NCBI RefSeq assembly: GCF_041435215.1
Contig: NZ_CP108394.1
Location: forward strand, 7,130,001-7,194,000
Origin: Streptomyces sp. NBC_01314
GTDB lineage: Bacteria > Actinomycetota > Actinomycetes > Streptomycetales > Streptomycetaceae
Direction of reading: 5' to 3'
Length of the DNA stretch: 64,000 nucleotides
Below are positions 1-7,833 of this stretch, piece after piece. Numbering within the stretch: position 1 is the stretch's first letter; every line of letters starts with the position of its first letter. The notes beneath the pieces are model-generated. The model saw only the letters and a program-made list of their open reading frames with translations. It was not told where the DNA came from and searched no databases. Made by a program: the position numbers and the translations under genes.

Positions 1-763
1 GCCGCTGTTCCACGCCTCCGCGACGGCCGTCGCGATCGTCCTGTTCACGGCACTCGTACGGCTGCTCGTGCACCCCCTGTCCCGGGCGGCGGCGCGGGGG
101 CAGCGGGCGCGGGTCGCGTTGCAGCCGCAGATCGCGGAGCTGCGGAAGAAGCACGCGAAGAACCCGGAGAAACTGCAGAAGGCCATGCTGGAGCTGCACA
201 CGAAGGAGAAGGTGTCGCCGCTCTCCGGCTGCCTGCCCAGCCTCTGCCAGCTGCCGGCCTTCTTCCTCCTCTACCACCTGTTCTCCAACCGGACGATCGG
301 CGGCGAGGCCAACGCCCTCCTCACCCACCGGCTCTTCGCGGCCCCGCTCGGCGACCGCTGGCACGACGCGCTGGGCGACGGCGGCGTGTTCGGGGCGCAG
401 GGGCTCGTCTACGTGGGCTTGTTCGTGATCGTCACCGGGGTCGCGGCGTTCAACTTCCGCCGTATGAAGCGGATGATGGCGGCGGGTGCGGCCGGGATGC
501 CGGCCGTGTCGGACGAGCAGGTGCCCGGGATGGCGGCCAGCATGGGGGCCGTCAGCAAGTTCATGCCGTTCATGTCCTTCTTCACGCTGGTCAGCGTGGC
601 GGTGGTGCCGCTGGCGGCCGCGTTGTACGTGGTGACCAGTACGACGTGGAGTGCGGTGGAGCGGGCCTTCCTCTACCCGCTGCCCGTGACCGCGGCCGGG
701 GCCGCTGCCGGTACCAGCACCGGCAGCGGTACCGGTGCCTCGTCGGCCGCCGCCGCCCGGTAG
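1..763 (+). CDS. yidC: YidC/Oxa1-family membrane protein insertase, 5' end missing
   Basis: Inserts or folds membrane proteins in the cytoplasmic membrane, with or beside SecYEG. The open frame runs from base 2, so the start lies outside the window; about 254 residues are visible. The segment with KHAKNPEKLQKAMLEL, then KVSPLSGCLPSLCQLPAFF, is the cytoplasmic coiled-coil plus second conserved transmembrane region typical of the family. Two more hydrophobic segments follow (around 410-460 and 560-640). The C-terminus is a Gly/Ser/Thr/Ala tail without the basic extension of the housekeeping enzyme. It may therefore be a secondary paralogue (inference). Confidence 0.9.
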   Translation, partial: PLFHASATAVAIVLFTALVRLLVHPLSRAAARGQRARVALQPQIAELRKKHAKNPEKLQKAMLELHTKEKVSPLSGCLPSLCQLPAFFLLYHLFSNRTIGGEANALLTHRLFAAPLGDRWHDALGDGGVFGAQGLVYVGLFVIVTGVAAFNFRRMKRMMAAGAAGMPAVSDEQVPGMAASMGAVSKFMPFMSFFTLVSVAVVPLAAALYVVTSTTWSAVERAFLYPLPVTAAGAAAGTSTGSGTGASSAAAAR

Positions 764-910
764 AGCGGCGGGCGGGGAGGAGCGGGGCGTGGGGCGGTCC
801 AGTCCGTGAGCCGGGTATTGCGGAGTGGACCGTGACCTTGGAGGATCGACCAGTCCTCCGATGGCTGCACCCATCGGTCGGGCGGCGGACGATCGAGGGA
901 GATGGCGACC

Positions 911-1768
911 ATGAAGCTGCTGCGAGTCGGTACGGCGGGTGCGGAGCGCCCCGCGCTGCTCGACGCCGAGGGAGTCCTGCGGGACCTGTCGGGCGTCGTC
1001 CCGGACATCGACGGCACGCTGCTCGCGGACGACGAGGCGCTCGGGAGGGTCCGGGCCGCTGCCGAGAGCGGTGAGCTGCCCGTCCTGGACGCGGCGGGGC
1101 TGCGGATCGGGCCGCCGCTCGCCCGTATCGGCAAGATCGTCTGCATCGGGCTCAACTACCACGACCACGCGCGTGAGACGGGGTCCGAGCCGCCCGCCGA
1201 GCCGGTGATCTTCTTCAAGGCGGCGGACACGGTGGTCGGGCCCCACGACACGGTGCTGGTGCCGCGCGGGTCGACCAAGACGGACTGGGAGGTCGAGCTC
1301 GCGGTCGTCATCGGGCGTACGGCCCGGTACGTCGAGTCGCGTGAGGCGGCGCTCGCGCATGTCGCCGGGTACGCCGTGTCGCACGACGTGTCCGAGCGGG
1401 AGTTCCAGTTGGAGCGCGGGGGCACGTGGGACAAGGGCAAGAACTGCGAGACGTTCAATCCGTTGGGGCCGTGGTTGGTGACCGCGGACGAGGTTCCCGA
1501 TCCGCAGAAGCTGGGGCTGCGGTTGTGGGTCAACGGGGAGTTGAAGCAGGACGGGACGACCGGGGAGCAGATCTTCGCGGTGAGTGAAGTCGTGCGGTAC
1601 GTCAGTCAGTTCATGACGCTCTATCCCGGGGATGTCATCAACACCGGGACGCCGGCGGGGGTGGCTCTGGGGGAGCCTGAGCCGAAGCCGTTCCTTCGGG
1701 CCGGGGCTGTGGTGGAGCTGGAGATCGATGGGCTCGGCCGGCAACGGCAGGAGTTCAAGAACGCGTAG
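911..1768 (+). CDS. Fumarylacetoacetate hydrolase-family protein
   Basis: Predicted FAH-fold hydrolase/isomerase/decarboxylase of the group acting on 2-oxo-diacids in aromatic catabolism; the exact substrate is unknown. 285 aa. The family core is present: YHDHARE, the metal-ligand region TDWEVELAVVIG, VSHDVSEREFQ, KNCETFNPLGPW and the final NTGTPAGVALG loop. An ATG also lies at 902, but the purine-rich GAGGGAG ends at 901, directly against it, and is 9 bases from the ATG at 911; the start at 911 is therefore preferred. It stands alone between yidC and a repeat-filled intergenic region. Confidence 0.88.
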   Translation: MKLLRVGTAGAERPALLDAEGVLRDLSGVVPDIDGTLLADDEALGRVRAAAESGELPVLDAAGLRIGPPLARIGKIVCIGLNYHDHARETGSEPPAEPVIFFKAADTVVGPHDTVLVPRGSTKTDWEVELAVVIGRTARYVESREAALAHVAGYAVSHDVSEREFQLERGGTWDKGKNCETFNPLGPWLVTADEVPDPQKLGLRLWVNGELKQDGTTGEQIFAVSEVVRYVSQFMTLYPGDVINTGTPAGVALGEPEPKPFLRAGAVVELEIDGLGRQRQEFKNA

Positions 1769-1864
1769 GCGCTCCGCTTGGGGGCCGGGTGCCTGAGGGG
1801 GTGGGGGCTGCGGTTCGTTGGTGGCTGCGGGCTGGGTGTGGCTTGTCGCGCAGTTCCCCGCGCC

Positions 1865-1971
1865 CCTGAAACGCGTGGGTTCCCTTGGTCGTAAAGCGCC
1901 GCGGAGTTCGCCGTGGCCCTGAAAACGCGTGGGTTCCCTCGGTCGTAGAGCGGCGCGGAGTTTGCCGTGGT
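1865..1971. repeat. Two tandem copies of a 53/54-bp intergenic repeat
   Basis: Copies at 1865-1917 and 1918-1971 both begin CCTGAAA(A)CGCGTGGG and end GCCGTGG(C/T), with a handful of substitutions. A decayed third start (CCTGGAAACGGGC) follows at 1972. The 290-base gap between genes (1769-2058) otherwise holds only a copy of the Streptomyces GCGCAGTTCCCCGCGCCCC repeat at about 1850 and the hairpin at 2019. Confidence 0.8.
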
Positions 1972-2018
1972 CCTGGAAACGGGCAGTTCTCCCCGGTCCT
2001 GAAGCATCGTGCGGTTCT

Positions 2019-2044
2019 CCGCGCCCCTGGGTGAAGGGGCGCGG
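2019..2044. terminator. Hairpin between convergent genes
   Basis: CCGCGCCCC (2019-2027) and GGGGCGCGG (2036-2044) form a 9-bp stem with an 8-base loop between the FAH gene and the leftward heme-degrading-domain gene. It is placed to terminate both; there is no U-run, as usual in Streptomyces. Confidence 0.6.
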
Positions 2045-2058
2045 CTCGGACCCGGTAG

Positions 2059-2574
2059 TTACAGGTCGCGCTTGAAGCGTTCCAGTGCTTCCACCACCAT
2101 CGCGTGGTCCTCCAGTTGGGGGAGGCCCGAGACCGTGACCGTGCCGATCACGCCTGTGCCCTCTACCGCCAGGGGGAAGGAGCCGCCGTGGGCCGCGTAG
2201 TGGTCGGGGTCCAGGCGGGACGAGGCTTCGAAGGTCGTGCCCTTGGCTCGGAAACGGGCGCCGATGAGGTAGGAGGAGTTGGCGTAGTGCTCCACCACTC
2301 GGCGTTTGCGGTCGATCCAGGCGTCGTTGTCCGGGGTCGAGCCGGGGAGGGCGGCGTGGAAGAGCTGTTGGGGGCCGCGGCGGATGTCGATGGCGACGGG
2401 GGCGTTCCGCTCACGGGCCAGGTCCACCAGCAGGGAGCCCAAGGTCCAGGCGTCCTCGTGTGTGAACCGGGGGAGCATCAGGCGGCGTTCCTGGGCTTCG
2501 AGTTCGTCGATGCTCGGGGCGGCGGGGGCAGAGGCAGGGGAGGGGGAGGGGGAGGTTTTGGCGTCGGTTGTCAC
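2059..2574 (-). CDS. Heme-degrading-domain (DUF336/UPF0303) protein
   Basis: 171 aa, of the small GlcG/HbpS-like alpha-beta fold family; some members bind or degrade heme, others have no known substrate. After a Ser/Pro/Ala-rich N-terminus the fold starts at DELEAQERRLMLPRF. It continues with VAIDIRRG, DAWIDRKRRVVEHYANSSY and the Gly-rich AAHGGSFPLAV, the signature stretch of UPF0303. The GTG start overlaps the TGA of the upstream oxidoreductase by 4 bases (GTGA), so the two are translationally coupled. Function in this strain is unassigned; the coupling suggests redox or sugar-acid metabolism. Confidence 0.85.
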   Translation of the reverse strand: MTTDAKTSPSPSPASAPAAPSIDELEAQERRLMLPRFTHEDAWTLGSLLVDLARERNAPVAIDIRRGPQQLFHAALPGSTPDNDAWIDRKRRVVEHYANSSYLIGARFRAKGTTFEASSRLDPDHYAAHGGSFPLAVEGTGVIGTVTVSGLPQLEDHAMVVEALERFKRDL

Positions 2575-3656
2575 AGCTTCACCGCCACACCTTCGCTCGC
2601 CGACTTCCGCGCCGCTTCCAGTACGTCCAGCGCGGCGGCCGCCTCGTGTGCCGTGACCGGGTTCTCGCCGGTGCCGCGCAGGGCGGCGGCCACGGCCGTG
2701 TAGTACGCCGGGTAGTCGCCCGGGAGGGTCGGGACGGGGCGGCCGCCGTCGGTCAGCGGGGAGTCGCCGGCGCCCACGCGGCCCCAGAGGTTCTCGGGTT
2801 CCAGGCCCCAGTCGGCGCCGGGCGCGGGACGCTCGCCTTCGCGGAGGGCCGCTTCCTGGGGGTCGAGGCCGTACTTGACGTAACCCGCCTCGGAGCCCAG
2901 CACCCGGAAACGCGGGCCGAGTTGGGGGGTGACGGCAGAGGCGTAGAAGTGGGAGCGGACGCCGCTCGCGTGGGTGACGGCGATGAACGTGTCGTCGTCC
3001 GTCTCGGCGCCGGGGCGGCGGAGGTCGGACTCGGCGTACACGAGGGCGGCGGGGCCGAAGAGGGTGAGGGCCTGGTCGACGACGTGGCTGCCCAGGTCGT
3101 AGAGGAGACCTCCGATCTCTGCGGGGTCGCCGGACTCGCGCCAGCCGCCCTTGAGTTGGGGGCGCCAGCGTTCGAAGCGGGACTCGAAGCGACGGACCTC
3201 GCCCAGCTCGCCGTCGGCGAGGAGCCCCCGGAGAGTCAGGAAGTCGTTGTCCCAGCGGCGGTTCTGGAAGACGGAGAGGAGCAGGCCCCGGGAGTCCGCG
3301 AGGGCGGCCAGCTCGCGCGCCTCGGCCGCCGTACCGGCGACGGGCTTGTCGACGACGACCGCGAGGCCCGCCTCCAGCGCGGCGGTGGCTACGGGGACGT
3401 GCGTCTTGTTCGGGGAGGCGACGACGACCAGGTCCAGCTCCTCCGCCCGGCCCCACAGCTCGTCCGCCGTGGCCGCGAACCGTACCTCCGGGAACTCGGC
3501 GCGGGCCTGTGCCCGCCGCTCCGGGTTCGAGGTGACGACCGTGTCGAGGGTCAGGCCCTCCGTCGCGGCGATCAGCGGGGCGTGGAAGACGGAGCCGGCG
3601 AGGCCGTAGCCGACCACGGCGACGCGTAGGGGCCTGTCTGTGCTGGTGCCTGTCAT
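2571..3656 (-). CDS. Gfo/Idh/MocA-family NAD(P)-dependent oxidoreductase
   Basis: 361 aa. The N-terminal Rossmann fold carries VAVVGYGLAGSVFHAPLI; the conserved (E/D)KP appears as VVDKPVAGT, and a C-terminal alpha/beta substrate domain follows. Members oxidise sugars, inositols or related polyols. A GTG lies three codons upstream (3665). However, a promoter TTGCAC-17 bp-TTAAGT on the minus strand (3692-3664) puts the likely RNA start within a base or so of the ATG at 3656, so the gene is probably leaderless from that ATG. Divergent from a ROK regulator, whose operator lies in the shared promoter. Confidence 0.87.
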   Translation of the reverse strand: MTGTSTDRPLRVAVVGYGLAGSVFHAPLIAATEGLTLDTVVTSNPERRAQARAEFPEVRFAATADELWGRAEELDLVVVASPNKTHVPVATAALEAGLAVVVDKPVAGTAAEARELAALADSRGLLLSVFQNRRWDNDFLTLRGLLADGELGEVRRFESRFERWRPQLKGGWRESGDPAEIGGLLYDLGSHVVDQALTLFGPAALVYAESDLRRPGAETDDDTFIAVTHASGVRSHFYASAVTPQLGPRFRVLGSEAGYVKYGLDPQEAALREGERPAPGADWGLEPENLWGRVGAGDSPLTDGGRPVPTLPGDYPAYYTAVAAALRGTGENPVTAHEAAAALDVLEAARKSASEGVAVKL

Positions 3657-3663
3657 ACCGCCC

Positions 3664-3706
3664 ACTTAAGCAACGCTGTTGCCAAAGTGCAAGCGCGAGG
3701 GACAAT
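3664..3706. promoter_or_regulatory. Divergent promoters with a ROK-type palindromic operator
   Basis: Perfect 13-base palindrome GCAACGCTGTTGC at 3670-3682. Leftward promoter: -35 TTGCAC (3692-3687), 17-bp spacer containing the palindrome, -10 TTAAGT (3669-3664). Rightward promoter: -35 TTGCCA (3679-3684), 16-bp spacer, -10 GACAAT (3701-3706), with the -35 overlapping the palindrome. One bound repressor could block both genes. Operator identity is inferred from position. Confidence 0.6.
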
Positions 3707-3712
3707 GGAGGG

Positions 3713-4888
3713 GTGAACGGCAACGGCAACGGCAACGGGCGTACCGCAGGAGTGACCGGCGTGAATCTTCTCGCCCTGCGCAGCCACAACGGAGCGCTGG
3801 TGCTGGACCTGCTGCGTACCGCCGGCCTGGCCGGGATAAGCCGGCTCGAGCTGGCCGACCGGACGGGGCTCACCCCGCAGGCCGTCAGCAAGATCACCGC
3901 CCGGCTGCGCGCGGACGGGCTCCTGACGGAGGCGGGGTACCGGGCGTCCACCGGGGGCAAGCCGCGCACCGTCCTGCGACTCGTGCCCGACGCCGGGCAC
4001 GCGGTCGGCCTCCACCTCGACCGCGACGAGCTGACGGCCGTGCTCTGCGATCTGACCGGCGCGGTGGTCGCGGAGCGGCATGCGCCGCTGAACCTGGGAG
4101 CCGGGGCGGATACCGTGGTCGAGGGTGCCGCGCGGGAGGTGGAGGCGCTGCTGACGGGGGTGAGCGAGAGCCGCACCGCGATGCCGGTCGACCCCGCACA
4201 CGATTCCTACGGCTCTCCCCTCCTGCCCGTACTCGGCGTCGGTGTCGCCCTCCCCGGCCCCCTCGACCATCTGCACGGCGTCCTGCACCGGGTCACCGGG
4301 TTCCCGGAGTGGGACGGGTTTCCGCTGCGGGCGGCGCTGGCGCGGCGGCTGGGGATGCCGGTGGTGGTGGACAAGGACACCAACGCGGCGGCGCTCGGGC
4401 TCGCGGCGGTCTCGGGGGCGCACGGCTCCTTCGCCTACCTCCACCTCGGTACGGGGCTGGGCGCCGGGCTCGTGATCGACGGGGCGGTGCACCGGGGGGC
4501 CCGGACCCGGGCCGGTGAGTTCGGACATCAGGTCGTCCAGCTGGACGGGCCGTTGTGCGAGTGCGGGAACCGGGGGTGTGTCGAGGCGCTGTGCCTCGCG
4601 GCGATGGCGCGGGGAGACGTGGACGAGGCGGCGCGGGTGCTCGGTACCGGTGCCGCGAACCTCGTGGGGCTCCTCGACATCGAGCTCGTCCTGCTGGGCG
4701 GGCGCACGGTCGAGGCCCGGCCCGAGGCGTTCGTGCGGGGGGTGGGGTTCGTGCTCGACGCGTGGGCCCGGCGGCAGGGAGAGGATCCGGACGTGCCGGT
4801 GCGGGCGGTCGAGGGCGGGGCGTCGTGGGTCGCGGAGGGGGCGGCTCAGTTGCTGCTCGCGCCGTTGTTCGGGCGTGCGGACGGGTGA
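3713..4888 (+). CDS. ROK-family transcriptional regulator
   Basis: 391 aa: an N-terminal winged helix-turn-helix (about 15-80, SRLELADRTGLTPQAVSKIT) fused to a ROK sugar-kinase-like domain. The latter carries the zinc motif CECGNRGCVE and lacks a clear N-terminal phosphate loop. Expected to repress sugar or amino-sugar genes and to sense the sugar or its phosphate. Start choice: the GTG at 3713 lies 7 bases after the -10 box, so it is probably leaderless; the purine stretch directly against it is too close to be a ribosome site. An alternative GTG at 3761 has GCAGGAG 8 bases upstream and would remove the NGNGNGNG N-terminus. Likely autoregulated and controlling the divergent oxidoreductase pair. 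Confidence 0.85.
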   Translation: MNGNGNGNGRTAGVTGVNLLALRSHNGALVLDLLRTAGLAGISRLELADRTGLTPQAVSKITARLRADGLLTEAGYRASTGGKPRTVLRLVPDAGHAVGLHLDRDELTAVLCDLTGAVVAERHAPLNLGAGADTVVEGAAREVEALLTGVSESRTAMPVDPAHDSYGSPLLPVLGVGVALPGPLDHLHGVLHRVTGFPEWDGFPLRAALARRLGMPVVVDKDTNAAALGLAAVSGAHGSFAYLHLGTGLGAGLVIDGAVHRGARTRAGEFGHQVVQLDGPLCECGNRGCVEALCLAAMARGDVDEAARVLGTGAANLVGLLDIELVLLGGRTVEARPEAFVRGVGFVLDAWARRQGEDPDVPVRAVEGGASWVAEGAAQLLLAPLFGRADG

Positions 4889-4939
4889 GGGGCCTTCGAG
4901 GCGGTGCTCAGGGCCGGTCCGGCCCGATGTCCGGGTCGG

Positions 4940-5010
4940 TCCCGTCCGACGGCCCCGTCCGACAACCCGGTCCGACGGCCCGGTCCGACGGCCCGGTCCG
5001 GTCCGGCAGG
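4940..5010. repeat. Short GGTCCGACGGCCC direct repeats
   Basis: The 226-base gap after the ROK gene holds imperfect head-to-tail copies of a 13-base unit (CCGGTCCGACGGC and variants), most regular at about 4965-5005. No promoter or hairpin stands out. Confidence 0.55.
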
Positions 5011-5114
5011 AAGCGCCCCTCGCTCGGCTGATCGAGCGGACTTCCGCCCCAGTCCTCCGCCCCCAAGGCGTGGCGGGGCCCCTTGGCGCAGGCAGATGGC
5101 ATGGTCATGTGTTC

Positions 5115-6056
5115 ATGCGACTGTGTCCCTGTCTGCCCCTCGCCCTCGCCACAGCGGCCGCCCTCGTCAGTGGTCCCGCGGTGGCGCTCGACGGTGCCCC
5201 CGAGCCCTCGCTCGCGGCAGCGGACGACCGTGAGCCCACCTGTGCCGGTGCCGACAGCGGCGCCTTCCCGATCCGGACCCGTATCCGTGGCGGCCCCGCC
5301 ACCTACGTCGCCGGCGGCGGCTTCCACACCTGGGCGCTGGAGCTCACCAACACCACCTCCCGTACCTGCGCGAACATCCATCCGGTGGTCGTGCTGGTGG
5401 ACGGCGCCCGCACGTTGAAGCGGACGCAGCCGCAGCTGGAGTTCTACGAGGACGCCAAAAGCACCACTGCCCACCCGGTGACCTTCGAACGGACCGACTC
5501 GGACGAACTGGTCGGGGTCCTCGGCGGAGATGGGGACGGCGGCGGAACAGGCTTCACCGTGCCGCCCGGCCGCACCCTCACCGTCAGGGTCCGCCTCGCC
5601 CTCACCTCCGACGCGGCCGTACCGAACGACGTCGTGGCGAAAGCGGCCGTCGTCGAGCGGCGGGGCGACGACGGCGAGTGGGTGGGGGAGTCGGACGACT
5701 ACCGTTTCCGGATCACCGACGGAGAGGAAGACGGAGAGGAAGACGGAGAGGAAGCCAGGGAGGAAGACGGGGAGGAAGCAGGGGAGGAAGCAGGGGAGGA
5801 AGACGGAGAGGAAGACGGAGAGGAAGCAGGGGAGGAAGACGGAGAGGAAGTCGGGAAGGAAACCGGAGGGAAAGAGGTCGACCAGGACGGCGGCGGTGCC
5901 GCGGACGGTGATCCCGAGGCCGTACGGAGCGGGCGGCCGCACGCCGACGAGCTGGCCGAATCGGGTACGCGCGAGGCGCTGCCCTATGTGACCGGGCTTC
6001 TCCTCCTGTCCGTCGGCGGGCTCCTGGTGGTGGCCGTCCGCCGACGTGCCCGCTGA
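5115..6056 (+). CDS. Secreted/wall-anchored protein with acidic EEDGEE repeats
   Basis: 313 aa, not assigned to a known family. Order: Sec signal peptide (1-25, ending GPAVALDGA); an Ig-like or DUF4232-like beta domain (about 30-200, with WALELTNTTSRTC and PGRTLTVRVRLAL); a Glu/Gly-rich repeat tract (about 203-255); and a C-terminal LAESG-hydrophobic segment-RRRAR tail. LAESG resembles the LAxTG sorting motif of Streptomyces class E sortases with Ser for Thr, so sortase anchoring is possible but unproven. The ATG at 5115 and a GTG at 5109 are both plausible; no strong ribosome site is seen. Surface location is well supported, function is unknown. Confidence 0.78.
   Translation: MRLCPCLPLALATAAALVSGPAVALDGAPEPSLAAADDREPTCAGADSGAFPIRTRIRGGPATYVAGGGFHTWALELTNTTSRTCANIHPVVVLVDGARTLKRTQPQLEFYEDAKSTTAHPVTFERTDSDELVGVLGGDGDGGGTGFTVPPGRTLTVRVRLALTSDAAVPNDVVAKAAVVERRGDDGEWVGESDDYRFRITDGEEDGEEDGEEAREEDGEEAGEEAGEEDGEEDGEEAGEEDGEEVGKETGGKEVDQDGGGAADGDPEAVRSGRPHADELAESGTREALPYVTGLLLLSVGGLLVVAVRRRAR
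5722..5872 (+). repeat. In-frame GGAGAGGAAGAC / GGGGAGGAAGC tandem repeats
   Basis: About a dozen 12-15 base units encoding EEDG, EEAG and EEA blocks inside the secreted protein gene. Purine-only on the coding strand, so prone to slippage and copy-number change. Confidence 0.85.
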
Positions 6057-6192
6057 CCTGATGAGGACGATCTCAGCGGCCAAGATCGGCCTCCTCTTTT
6101 CAGCCAGGCCTCACTAGGGTTGGGGCGGACTCGGACGTACGGATGTACGGACGTACGGCGGGAAATCGACAGAGGCCGGCAGGAGATCGCAC

Positions 6193-6972
6193 ATGGCAGA
6201 GCGCAAGCCCATCGAGTCGTGGCTCACCGACATGGACGGTGTGCTCATCCACGAGGGCGTGCCGATCCCGGGCGCCGATGCCTTCATAAAGAAGCTGCGC
6301 GAATCCGGGCGCCCCTTCCTGGTGCTCACCAACAACTCGATCTACACAGCGCGTGACCTGCACGCACGCCTCGCCCGCATGGGCCTGGACGTGCCCGTGG
6401 AGAACATCTGGACCTCCGCCCTGGCGACCGCACGGTTCCTGGACGACCAGCGGCCCGGCGGCACGGCGTACGTGATCGGCGAGGCGGGCCTGACGACCGC
6501 GCTGCACGACATCGGGTACGTCCTCACCGACCACCAGCCCGACTACGTCGTCCTCGGAGAGACCCGCACATACTCCTTCGAGGCCATGACGAAGGCGGTA
6601 CGGCTGATCAACGGCGGCGCCCGGTTCATCGCCACCAACCCGGACGAGACCGGCCCCTCCACCGAGGGCCCGTTGCCGGCGACCGGAGCCGTGGCCGCGC
6701 TGATCACCAAGGCGACCGGGCAGAAGCCGTACTTCGCGGGCAAGCCGAACCCGCTGATGATGCGCACCGGCCTGAACGCGATCGGCGCGCACTCCGAGAC
6801 CAGCGCGATGATCGGCGACCGCATGGACACGGACGTCCTCGCGGGCATCGAGGCCGGGATGGAGACCTTCCTCGTCCTCACCGGCCTGACGACCTCCGCG
6901 CAGATCGAGAAGTTCCCGTACCGCCCGTCGAAGGTCGTGAACTCGATCGCGGACCTCGTCGACCGCATCTGA
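6193..6972 (+). CDS. HAD-IIA (NagD-like) hydrolase
   Basis: 259 aa cytosolic HAD-superfamily phosphatase. Motif I is TDMDGVLIHEG (nucleophile plus acid/base Asp), motif II is LTNNS, the C2-type cap is in the middle, and motif IV is IGDRMDTDVLAG with AGKPNP before it. NagD-type members dephosphorylate small metabolites such as ribonucleotides, p-nitrophenyl phosphate or glycolytic side products. GCAGGAG lies 8 bases upstream of the ATG. It is a single-gene unit, and no physiological partner is visible. Confidence 0.9.
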   Translation: MAERKPIESWLTDMDGVLIHEGVPIPGADAFIKKLRESGRPFLVLTNNSIYTARDLHARLARMGLDVPVENIWTSALATARFLDDQRPGGTAYVIGEAGLTTALHDIGYVLTDHQPDYVVLGETRTYSFEAMTKAVRLINGGARFIATNPDETGPSTEGPLPATGAVAALITKATGQKPYFAGKPNPLMMRTGLNAIGAHSETSAMIGDRMDTDVLAGIEAGMETFLVLTGLTTSAQIEKFPYRPSKVVNSIADLVDRI

Positions 6973-7110
6973 ACCCGCTGAGTCCACCGAACCCGTTGAG
7001 CCCCTGGGCGGCGGGATAAACCTCCGGACACCCGTACGGAGCAGCCGCGGGCCCTCCCCGGATGCGGCCCGGTGTCCGGCGGGGGAGTCTCAGGTGTCTG
7101 GAGGTTCACC

Positions 7111-7824
7111 ATGGGCTCATTGAGAGTCGCTCTCTGTGCCGCCACGGTGGTGGCGGCCGCGCTGACCGCGTCGGCGTCCCCGGCCCGCGCGGCCGATTCG
7201 GGAAACGTCTCGGTGGTGCCGGCCTCACCGGCGCCCGGCAGCGACATCCAGGTGCGGGCCGAGGGCTGCGGGGGCAGGTCCGGAACGGCCGCCTCGAAGG
7301 CGTTCGTCGCGGACGCGCTGCTCACCCAGCTCGGAGGCAGGAGCCTCGGCACGCTCGCCGGGGAGACCCGCGTACGGTCCTCGCTCGAACCCGGCACCTA
7401 CGAAGTACGGATCACCTGCGACGGCAAGGAAGACAAGGTCACGGGGGCCATCAAGGTCGGCGACGGGAAGCCCGCCGGCCACAAGCCACCGGCCACGGAA
7501 CCAGCGGCTTCCAAACCGCCGGCCACGGAACCACCGGCTTCCAAACCGCCGGCCACCAGGCCCGCCTCCTCCCCGCGGCCCTCGTCCCCCGCCTCCCCGG
7601 TCGCCCCCGTGCGGGCGGGCGGCGGCGGAGCGGCGGCCCGGCTCGCGGCGGCCGGGTCGGCGGACGGGCGGGGCTCGGCCGATCCGGCCAACTTCATGGA
7701 CGACGCCCGGCACGCCGGCCCCGGCACCCGCCACGCGGTGGTCGGGCTGATCCTCGTCGGGGTCGCGGCGGCGGCGGTCGTGGCGCGGGGCGCACGCCGG
7801 AGCCGCACCCGCGGTACGGAGTGA
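7111..7824 (+). CDS. Secreted Pro-rich protein paired with sortase
   Basis: 237 aa. Signal peptide 1-28 (ASASPARAADSG), a small beta domain (about 30-120, SPAPGSDIQVRAEGCGG), a linker with repeated KPPATEP(P/A)AS units, and a C-terminal membrane helix with a basic RGARRSR tail. GGAGG lies 6 bases before the ATG. Nine bases separate it from the sortase gene, so the two form an operon. No LPxTG or LAxTG motif is present, so it is probably a membrane-tethered partner rather than a classical substrate. Function not recognised. Confidence 0.8.
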   Translation: MGSLRVALCAATVVAAALTASASPARAADSGNVSVVPASPAPGSDIQVRAEGCGGRSGTAASKAFVADALLTQLGGRSLGTLAGETRVRSSLEPGTYEVRITCDGKEDKVTGAIKVGDGKPAGHKPPATEPAASKPPATEPPASKPPATRPASSPRPSSPASPVAPVRAGGGGAAARLAAAGSADGRGSADPANFMDDARHAGPGTRHAVVGLILVGVAAAAVVARGARRSRTRGTE

Positions 7825-7833
7825 GGAGGCGCC

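Noticed and set aside
2059..4176. A 705-codon leftward open frame
   Set aside because: Only its last 171 codons are a gene; the rest overlaps the oxidoreductase and ROK genes and has Arg/Pro/Gly-rich nonsense composition.
4515..5114. Open frame upstream of the acidic-repeat protein
   Set aside because: Overlaps the ROK gene in another frame; the signal peptide fixes the true start near 5115.
7111..7824. LPxTG/LAxTG sortase substrate
   Set aside because: The C-terminus has a membrane helix and basic tail but no sorting pentapeptide.
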